A stretch of DNA of 64,000 nucleotides, taken from the NCBI GenBank assembly GCA_001584585.1, contig LSYV01000015.1:1318123-1382122 (forward strand), read 5' to 3'. Under the pieces are notes generated by a model, which did not search any database, was not told where the DNA came from, and saw only the letters and a list, made by a program, of their open reading frames with translations. The stretch is from Gonium pectorale. Its lineage: Eukaryota > Chlorophyta > Chlorophyceae > Chlamydomonadales > Volvocaceae. Numbering within the stretch: position 1 is the stretch's first letter; each line of letters opens with the position of its first letter. Made by a program: the position numbers and the translations under genes. Below, in pieces: positions 55,750 to 64,000 of the stretch.

Positions 55750-58700
55750 TCACGGTGCCTGGGGCTGGAACCAGGTGCTCTGCGGGAAGGATGCCACGTG
55801 CAGATGCGCGCCGCTGGAAGTTGAAACCACAGATTGGGATGCGCGGGGACCTTCCCGCAGCAGCTCCCGCTCCGCGTGTAGGGCTGCCAAGTCGGCGCGG
55901 ACACGCTCCAGCTCCACCTGCAGCTGCCGCTCCCTATCAGCAGCATGGACGGGTTGATACGAGGGTGCGGTTCAGGTTGGGGCCTTTGAGGCAGACTGGG
56001 CAGCCTAAGTAGAACAGTCCGACCGGGTTTGCGCACCGCCTGGAGGTCCAGCTTCCGGTGCACAAGGACACACACTCGCGCCGCGTTCTGTGCATTTCTG
56101 TGCATTCATGCCTGTCACGCACCTGCTCTCGGCAGCGGCTGCAGCGGCTGCAGCTGCGCGCCGCTCCGCCTCGAGCTGCTCCTTCACCGCGCGGTTGACC
56201 GCCTCAGCGGCCACCAGCCGACCCTGCACCATGTCGGCTGCGGCCTCGGCGGTGTGGTGCCCGTCACGAGCCGCCGCCACCGCCCGCCACGCCTCGTCGC
56301 CGGCTGCCTTGGCAACCTGGTTGACAATCGGTGGACCGCGAGCGGGGCCCCTCAGAAGTAGTCCTTAAGCGCGCTACCAACTGCTGGTAGCCTGTGCAAA
56401 ACATAAGCTTTATCAGACGCATCTAGAGCGGTGCCCTGCTCTTCCCGCCCGCTGCCACATGCCCCCGCTTCCTGCCCCCGCCCCCCCTTCTCTACCGTTC
56501 TCCACCCGCCGTCCCCGCGGTCACTCAGCGCACCTGCAGCTGCTTCCTTAGGCTGTCCCGCTCCGCCACTACGGGCAGCAGGTCCGCCGCCATGCGCTCC
56601 GCCTCGGTGGCAGCCAGGGTCGCGGCGTCGCAGCGCTCCCGCTCACGCCGGAAGTTATCGGCGGCCACCGTCGCGGCCTCGCGCAGCGCCGCCACCTGCG
56701 AGTCCCGCATGCGCGGTGGGGCAAGCCGCAGTTGAGTGCACATCCGCGAGCGATACGAGTTCAATTTGCGACCCTGTAATGATGACGATTTCGGGGTTGT
56801 TATGCGGTGGATCGTCCTGCAGCGTCGCCCGTGTGGCCCATCCATGTCTGGTCCGCATAACTTGACGTGTGGTAGCTAGCCGTCTAGCTGCCTCCGGTCA
56901 TGAGCTGATTCCCCATCCCGCGCTGTTGCTCACCTCGCTTTCGGCCAGTTCCGCCCTCTTATGCTGCTTCATCGCCTCCCGCGCGCGCTCCTCCGCCTCC
57001 GCCTGCGCCACCGACGCCGCCTGCCGGGCCTCCCGCAGCTCCGCTTGCAAGTGGGCTTCGAGCTCCGCCGCCGTCTCCGGCCCCCTCCCCGCCGTGCGCC
57101 CCGTTGCCGACGGCGTGGCCGCGGGCGCCCGCACGGCCTCGTTCCTGGGGCTAGGCTGCTGCTGCTGCTCATGCGGCGATGGCGGGGCAGGGACCGGCGG
57201 CCCTCGGTAACCGGGCAGCAGTGACGCCGCAGCCAGCTGGCGCGTGAGGCGGCTGATCTCGCCGTCCGAAAACGTCGCCCGCGCCGCCTGTGCCGCGAGG
57301 TCTTTGGCCTGCTCCAGGGATTGCGCGGGCGGCGAGTGGCAGGTCAGGGCACACAACGCTCTGCGATCGGGCGGCCGCACCCATGGACGCATGCCGCCGC
57401 CACCCCACGATCATCACAACAAGCCGGGTGAACGTACGCAACCGTGAGAGGCCCTCCGTGTGCCCATGCGCGGAGCGTGCTGTTGTGCACCATACCCGCC
57501 ATGCCTGTCCTGTGGTTTCCCCATCCCGACGTGCACCCCATCCAGCTCTGCGCTCGCACCTGTCGGGCCAGCTGCTCGCGGCAGTGCTCTAGCTGCTTGT
57601 CCAGCTGGCCGCAGCGCTCGCGGGCCTCTCGCAGCAGCTGGCCTGCGAGGGGTCCAGGGCAGCTGGGTTGGGCGCAAGTGCGTGTGGGCGGGTGGACGGG
57701 AGCGGGGGAAGCGCGGAGCTGGGCGGCGTGGACGTGGGCTTGCGGCCAGGAACTGGCCCGGACAGGCAGCGGTGTGTGTGTGTGGTGTTGGGGTGGGGGA
57801 CAACCGCTTCAAGGCAACGGGCTCGCATCCAGCAGCATAGGATATAGATGGAGAGCAGAACCGCCGCCCGCTCCCTTACCCAGCTCCTCTATCCGGTCGT
57901 CTTTGTCGGCGCAAGCGACGCACGCTGAGCCGATGTGGAGCGGCCGCTGCCGCGTCTTGAAGGCGGCGCCGTCACTCTCCGCACAAGGCTCCCCTCCATC
58001 GGAACCTTCCCGCGACGCCCCGTGGTCCTGTCCAGGGACGGATCGCGGGCGGATGAGTTGCGGGGGAGGCGAGGGGGGCCACACATACCTGCAGCCGGCA
58101 CGCCCTACAGAGCGCGCCCTTTGCTACGCGGCTAGGCAACGAGAGCAGCTTCACATCATACCACTTCGATTAGAAAGCTGCAAAGAAAGGCCGCCTTGAT
58201 ACGCCCGTTACGTGCGCCCATGCCAACCGCGCCCACGGCAAACTGGGCAGCAGTCGACTGTTCCCACCCCACGCCACTCGCCCTTCTTCCTGACTAGGTA
58301 ACCCTCCCACTCCGGCCGGCCGCCTCCCCGCCCAGCCATCACGCGGCACCCCCCGCGCCCGCCCCACCCCATGCCACTCACTTCCACACCGGCCCTTGCA
58401 CCGGTCGCGTCCTCCCCCTCCGCCGGCAGCGTCCCCGCCCCTGCCACCGCCTCCGCGGCCTCCCGCTGCGCCGCCAGCAGGTACTCCCGCACCGCCGCCA
58501 CCCCGCGCGCCGCCACGGCCCTGGGCGGGTGCACCAGAGGGTTGCAGCCGGACGTGAGGCGGGTGAGCGCCAGCAGGCGGCCCAGCTCGGCGGGCAGCAC
58601 AGCCAGGTGGTTGTTATGGAGCTGCAGCTCGGCCAGCCGCTGGTGGAGCGAGCCTGAGTCGGGGGCGGGGCAGGGGCGGGGCGGGACCGGGTGGAGGAAG

Positions 58701-61700
58701 GGACAATAGAGGCCGGGAGGACAGCTTTGTCCATCGGAGCAGACTACGGTAGGATGGGGTAAAGAGGCGAAGGGGAGGTGGAGGGGCGCAGGGGGTGCTG
58801 GGAGGGGGGGGACCGACTGAGCGGGGTGGGACAGGGGTGAAGCGCAGGGCGGTAAGGACGGCCGGGCCCGTGTTGTCGTGTTGCTGCAAAATGCTACAGC
58901 AGGACATGAACCGACCGCCCTTTTGAGGCTTGAACGCCATACAGCTTCGGGTGTAGTGCCCAGTGGGGACGGGCGAAAGGCCAAGAAGGGCCTGCGCGAA
59001 CCAGTAACGCTTCCTCGCACTCTCCGCGTCACGCTCCAGGGCGTGTGAAGCGGAGAGCGAGGAGCGAAGCAGGCAGGGATGGTATGGACGGGCCGGACCA
59101 ACAACTCGACACGGCCGAGCTCACGGTGCTGTCGTACGCGCCGTATACCGTACCACGCGCATCGCAGCGCAGCCCTCCCACCGCACACACCCGCCGTACC
59201 TATGCTCGCCGGCACGGCGGTCAGCAGGTTGTGGCCCGCGAAGATGGCGGTCAGGCTGAAGGCGCCGCCCAGCTCGGAGGGCAGCGCCGTGAGGCGGTTG
59301 TGGCTGACGTGCAGGGCGGTGAGAGAGGGCAGCCCCGCGGCGGCGGCCGGCAGGTAGGCCAGCCTGTTCCTGTCCAGCTGCACGGCGCAGGCGCGGAGGG
59401 TGGGGGTAGGGGTTGTGGAGGGCGTTGTCAGTAGAGAGAAGCCGGAGGAAGGCGCATGTAACCCCGATCCGGCGAAGGCCGAGCGGCGAAAAGTCTCGGT
59501 AGGAGAGGGGGGGGGGTAGCGTCGACGGGGCAAGGGGCGGGAAGGCACGAGACGATAAAAGGCATGGGCGGCGACCTCCACCCTCCGCCCCTTACCCGCA
59601 GCTCCACCAGCCGCACCAGCCGCTCCATCCGCAGCGGCAGGCACTCGAGGACGTTGTGAGAGGCGTCAAGACTGCCAGGAGGAGTGGAGTGGGGGCAGGG
59701 GCGGGGGCGGGGCCGGGTAAGAGCGGCACGGTAGCCGGGGCGCAGGCATCGGGAGGCGGGACAAAGCGCGGGCAAGCCAGATGTGCAGCGAGGCGTGGGA
59801 GCCGGGGCCTGCGACCAAACGAAGCAGCAGGTGGGTGGGTGGAAGCACTGACGTGGGCGCTTCCATCCGATGTCGCTCCCAGCTCTACTTCTGGTACCGA
59901 ATGCAGGGGCGACAAGGCGCATACAATGGACTACCCGCACACCTTACAGGCGCACGCAACGTAGTTTCCTGCACAGCGTCCCGTAATCGCCAGCATCGCA
60001 AGCCCTTGTCACGCCGGTGATCCGCCAAGCTTCACCACCCCCCTTCCCCAGATGACGCGACGCAAACCGTTTCCCTTCTTTACTTGCCCCTCCCCTGCCA
60101 CCTGGTCAGCGCTGTCAGCTGGCAGAGAGCCTCCGGCAGCGCCGACAGCGCCCCGTTGCGGGATACGTCCAGCGACCGCAGCCGGGTCAAGCAGCCCAGG
60201 CTGTCGGGTACTGCGCGCGGGCAAGGTAGAGGAGGACGTGGCGGGCGGACGTGGGTGTGGCGGTAAACAGCGGTAGGACTTCCGAGGGAGGAGTACTCGC
60301 ACGGGTCCCAGGGGCTGCTTGGAGTGCGCATCCGCGCCCCTAGCCGAGGCAGGCGAACAGTCCTCGCGCCATCAGCTTGCCGCCCTGGCACGACAACTCC
60401 AAGACGTCGCTTCTTCCTTTGCCTTTGCCCGCGTCTCCACCAGCTCATCTCCACAAATGCCGCTAAGCGCGTACTATACGTGCGAAACCGGCCGAGCGCC
60501 CGGCACGAATACCATCCGTCTAGCTGCATGCCCGTTCCTCTTCAAGTTACAAGGAAGGTGTGAGATCTGTCCTGCCCGCCCAAAGGGGCATAAATGGCCC
60601 ACTGCTCCTCGGCCAGACGGAGCTATCTCTATTTACCCTCCTCCCCCCCGCCGCCCCTCCGGCCCAACGCCACCCACACGACTCCAGCAGGTTCGCCGAC
60701 AGGTCCAGTCGCGTGAGGGAGGGCAGCAGCTCCAGCGGCGGGGCTGACCCCAGGCGGTTGCCCTGCAGCTGCAGCTCGAGAACCAGGGATCCCTCTGCCC
60801 TGTGGGCGATGGCCAGGAGGCACAGGGGGACGGGGCTGGCTGGCTTGAAACCGGGCACGGGGACAGACTATCTTACCCACGCCCCGAATCAGCTGCAGCT
60901 GGAAGAAGCCCTCCTTCCCGTGGGCCGCAGCCAGAGGGATTGGGGGATGGGGCCAAGCCAACGCGCGCGGCCTCTCCTGCTAGAGCCTATCCTACCTCTG
61001 CCGCCGCCTGCGCCGCCCGCGGCAATGCCCTGCCAGCCAGTCGACTGGCCGGCGACTCCCGCGGCGCAGGATCACACCCCCAGCCCCAGCGCCTGCGTGC
61101 AGCTGCCCCCTCCACCCCCCACACCCCACCCCAAACAGCCCTGGACGGAGCCCGCCCCGTGGCCGTACCTGAAGAAGCGCAGCAGCGCGGGCGGCAGCCG
61201 CGTGACACCCCGCATGGCCACGTCGCACAGCCCGCCCGCCTGGCAGGCCGCGATGATGCCCGCAGCCGCCGCCTCGCACTGCGCGTCGCTCTCGGTCGGG
61301 GGGTCCCCCAACCAGCCGCCGCCGCCGTAGCCGCCGCCGACACCGTAGCCGGCAGCAGCGGCGGCGTTGCCGCTCTGCGGGGCAGCGTCCTGCAGGAGTC
61401 GCTGCACGTAGCTGGCGCCGCCGTCGGCGGCTGATGCCGCCGCCGCCCCGGCGGCGGCGTTCAGCGCCAGGTGCGTGGGCGGGCCTCGGCTGACTGCGGT
61501 GTTGGCGGCGTCGTAGCCACTGCGTTGTCCTAAGGCTTCGAAGTCGCCACGAGGTTCGGAGCCCCGACTCCGTACCGCAGCGGGCAGTGAACTGTATGAG
61601 TAGCGGCCGTTGGAAGTTTTGGAGAAGCCGCTGCTGGCGGAAATGCCACCAAGCTGCCCGGCGGCCGTCCGGCTGGGGCCTACACTGCCGCTGCTGCTAT

Positions 61701-61968
61701 TCTTGACCACAGGGCTGGCCGTGCCACGGGCGGTCCTTTTTGGGTCACAATGTTAGGTTGAGGGTAGTCAGGGGGGCTTGCAAATGGCAAAGTTGGTGCA
61801 CCTTGCGACGCAAAGGGCTTTGTGTTTTGGTTTGTGCATGCACGTGCGTGCAGCCTTCGGATGAGAGCCTTCAGCAGAGTAAATCCACGACTATACCCAA
61901 CGAAGCTATATCAGCTGCAAGATGGAAGTCGATGACTGGGCTCACCTTCGAGGGGATTCCCTTGACAT
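55750..61968 (-). CDS. Leucine-rich-repeat and coiled-coil protein
   Basis: 830 residues in 13 exons whose phases all agree: 61968-61946, 61735-61169, 60799-60678, 60210-60102, 59671-59596, 59377-59200, 58653-58382, 58027-57880, 57642-57560, 57308-56934, 56695-56534, 56316-56123, 55933-55750. The first 23-base exon (MSRESPR) is the least certain; it joins through a CTAAC-preceded acceptor. Residues 1-195 are Gly/Ser/Ala-rich with a Cys-containing helix. Residues about 197-430 hold six or so plant/bacterial-type LRRs such as LDLSANLLESLPDSLGCLTR, LDASHNVLECLPLRMERL and LHVSHNRLTALPSELGG. A linker with CVACADKDDRIEEL leads into coiled coils from about 500 to 790 (QLLREARERCGQLDKQLEHC, LEAHLQAELREARQAASVAQ, AAREAATV-like heptads). 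No membrane or enzyme motif is seen. A scaffold, perhaps ciliary or centrosomal, is a guess. Confidence 0.8.
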
Positions 61969-62335
61969 GATCTTATTCGTATTTATCCTATGTCATATTA
62001 TTCTGAGGTTACACATGGCTGCAAAGTTCGAAGGCTACGACCTTGGCACGATTTCAGGCCATGAATTCATATATTATTGCTAAAATGGGCTGATCGACTG
62101 ACCTTGCCACGTATTGTGGCTCTTTGCTTGCGTGTCGGTTGCATGGTGCAACCACCACCTGCCACCTAACCGTGCCGCGACTCAAGCCCTAAGGGACCCC
62201 TACACCCTGTCATGAACTGCAGCGGTAGAATGGGAGAGCTAACACTGATGCCCTCCCCACTCGCGGCCATGACCACCCGTTGCTTTGCGGCGCCCAGTAA
62301 CAAGACTTCAGTTCACCAAGGACATTAGGCGTGGA
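61969..62335. promoter_or_regulatory. Divergent promoter region between LRR gene and TcdA-like gene
   Basis: 367 bases between divergent starts. It is AT-rich around 61965-62085, with ATATT and TTATTC words. A small open frame starting at ATG 62264 (MTTRCFAAP, stop near 62328) overlaps the 5' side of the TcdA-like gene and may be an upstream ORF in its leader. Confidence 0.4.
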
Positions 62336-64000
62336 ATGCGTGGTGTATTAATCAATTCCTATAGCAGCAGGTCTGCCCTGCTGGAAGCGGGCCCTCCAAA
62401 CGGCGCCATTTGCCGCACCTGTGGCCATTCAGCCCAATTACAAGGAAGACACCCTTTGGTCCCCAGCGCGGCTGTCAGCCGGGCACCAGACGCGTCGTCG
62501 GGCCGACCGATTGCGCACCGTCGCGCGCACTACGCGCATCACAAGCCGCGCGACTTGCCCATTTCGCCGCGGGGGCCTGACTTGAGTCAACGGGGTCGCA
62601 CGGCGGCGGCTCTGGCGTCTGTTGCCGTGGCAATACTCGCAGATGCTGCTGGTATCCGTGACGGCGGCGCTACGGCCGGCTCGCCGCAGCACAGCGCCCC
62701 GACGGGCCTCGCATCTGCTGACGCCAGCGCCTGTCGTGGCGTCAGCCGCGAGGTCCCTCAGGCCGTCTCGTCAGCCTCGCACACACACAACCCAGTACGG
62801 CACTCGCCGCCATCCTCATCGCCAACTGAACCAGCTGAACCAGCCGCAGAACCGGTGGCAGCCTCGGCGGCAGCACAGCCCGCGCTTGCCTCGCAGCCGC
62901 TCGATTCAAACCTTGGCCTGGATCCGGATCCCAAGCCCGAGGCGGAGTCAGGTCCCGAGCCCGACTGGCTGCAGCGCACGACGCTGCTGCTGGGGCCCGA
63001 CGGCGTGGCGGCGCTTGCGGCGCGGCGGGTGGTGGTTGTGGGCCTGGGCGGCGTCGGCTCCTACGTGGCCGAGTTCCTGGTGCGGGCCGGCGTGGGGAAC
63101 ATGGCCATCGTGGACGGCGACGTGGTGGACGTTACCAACAAGAATCGCCAGGTACGGTTGACGGTCAACGGCCGACGGTTGCCGGTTGGTCGTGGGGGCA
63201 GTCAGCCGACCGCCGTCGGCTGGGAGCGCAGAGGTGAGGGGGGTGGGGGCGAGCGCCAGCTGGGTCGGGAGCGCTGGTGAGGCCTGTGGCGGGCGGGGGG
63301 GGTCCGGCTTTCCGAGCAGACGGCGGGCGACGATGTGCGGAAGAAGCGCCGACGCCCTCCCGTGTCCCGTCCCTTCCCCCTCCCCCGCCCCGCCCCCGGC
63401 CCCTCATCGTCTCCGCAGCTGCCCGCGCTGGACTCCACCGTGGGTCAGGCCAAGGCACAGGTGATGGCTCGCCGGCTGCTGGACATCAACCCGCGGCTCA
63501 ACCTGGTGGTGCGGCAGGTGGGGGGCAGGCCGGGCAGCGACGACGGGGGCTGGGTGTTGAAATGAAATACGCGTACGACGAGCGCAAGCGCTGGGTGTGT
63601 TATGTATGCGTGACGGAGTGCAGAAAAGCAAGCCTAAAAGGTAGCTAGCAAAGGCAGCAGCCCGGGGGCTGGGTGTGTATGTCTGGGTGGTTGGATGGAT
63701 GGGTGAATGGGTGGGTGGGAGGTGAGGAGGACGGGGGCGGGGGGGGGGGATGAGGAGCTGGGGTCCGAGGCGCTGAGGCGGGGCAGAGGCGCCACCCCAG
63801 CGCGTGGCCGGTGGGCCGGTGGGCCGGTGGGCGTGCGGGCGACCGCCCCGTTACGAGCGCCGCATCGGGCGCTGTGACGCGCCGCCCACACACACACACA
63901 CACATGCGGTGGTCGCCGTGGTCGCCGTGGTCGCCGGTCATGTGGTGGTTGTCGGTCACGTGGTGGGCCCCCGCCGCAGGGACATCACCCCTTCGAATCC
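62336..64000 (+). CDS. TcdA-like tRNA threonylcarbamoyladenosine dehydratase (ThiF/E1 family), 3' truncated
   Basis: N-terminal part of an E1-like adenylating enzyme; the window ends inside it. Exons: 62336-63151, 63419-63517, and probably one starting near 63980. Residues about 1-200 are Ser/Ala/Pro-rich with early hydroxylated and basic residues, so an organellar transit peptide is likely. The catalytic domain begins with DWLQRTTLLLGPDGVAAL, followed by the nucleotide-binding VVVVGLGGVGSYVAEFLVRA, IVDGDVVDVTNKNRQ and LDSTVGQAKAQVMARRLLDI NP. The order and the N-x-N-R-Q motif match TcdA/CsdL, which converts t6A37 to its cyclic form in tRNA, rather than ubiquitin E1 or MoeB. The last exon could read DITPSN, like the TcdA segment after the INP motif, but its phase does not follow from the 63517 donor, so an exon may be missed between 63518 and 63979. 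Confidence 0.82.
63807..63935. repeat. Cluster of simple repeats in a TcdA-like gene intron
   Basis: Contains three GGCCGGTG-type units at about 63807-63830, a (CA)9 run at 63887-63904 and three perfect copies of GTGGTCGCC at 63909-63935. Upstream, 63672-63722 is a GGTGGATG/GGTGGGTG-like stretch. All lie between the exon ending at 63517 and the acceptor near 63979. Confidence 0.8.

Noticed and set aside
55750..57642. Separate coiled-coil gene downstream of the LRR gene
   Set aside because: Exon phases connect without a break from the LRR exons through 58027-57880, so one gene is simpler.
60795..61168. Small extra LRR-gene exon around GFFQLQLIRGVG
   Set aside because: No acceptor gives the required phase, whereas joining 61169 directly to 60799 keeps the frame and gives a regular LRR start.

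Overview
This window is nuclear DNA of a green alga, most likely a volvocine chlorophyte of the Chlamydomonas/Gonium/Volvox type. Support: GC-rich coding sequence, genes split by many short GT-AG introns, Ala/Gly/Pro/Ser-rich insertions in otherwise conserved proteins, TGTAA motifs downstream of several stop codons, and plant-type gene families. One 181-base run of N (49291-49471) shows that this is a draft assembly. I found no tRNA, rRNA, CRISPR array or transposon. Exon borders were set by hand from splice motifs and by checking that reading phase carries from exon to exon. Gene models are therefore specific but unverified.

Layout, left to right. (1) 172-5408 (+): 3' part of a membrane-spanning receptor-like protein kinase. 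(2) 7533-13224 (-) and 14647-19153 (-): a head-to-tail pair of paralogous pentameric ligand-gated ion channels of the nicotinic receptor superfamily. Both lack the Cys-loop cysteines and carry a cation-type pore motif. (3) 20475-29173 (-): a 1583-residue alpha-solenoid protein resembling an uncharacterised plant family. It is divergent from (4) 29493-36702 (+), a Tat-SF1/CUS2/ELF9-type splicing factor with an N-terminal GYF-like module and two RRMs. (5) 37885-41788 (+): an unrecognised low-complexity, coiled-coil protein with one possible membrane segment. (6) 44026-46418 (-): a DCC-family (DUF393) thiol oxidoreductase-like protein, divergent from (7) 47091-52132 (+), a class 3 / diacylglycerol-lipase-like lipase interrupted by the assembly gap. 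(8) 52887-55153 (-): RAD51, complete, 344 residues. (9) 55750-61968 (-): a leucine-rich-repeat plus coiled-coil protein of 830 residues, divergent from (10) 62336-64000 (+), the 5' part of a TcdA-like tRNA t6A dehydratase of the ThiF/E1 superfamily, cut by the window edge.

The genes do not form a pathway. They look like an ordinary, densely packed algal locus. The parts most worth attention are the tandem channel pair (its pore exon shares a 129-base identical run while neighbouring exons and introns differ), the alternative cysteine set in those channels, and the crossed polyadenylation signals at all three convergent gene pairs.
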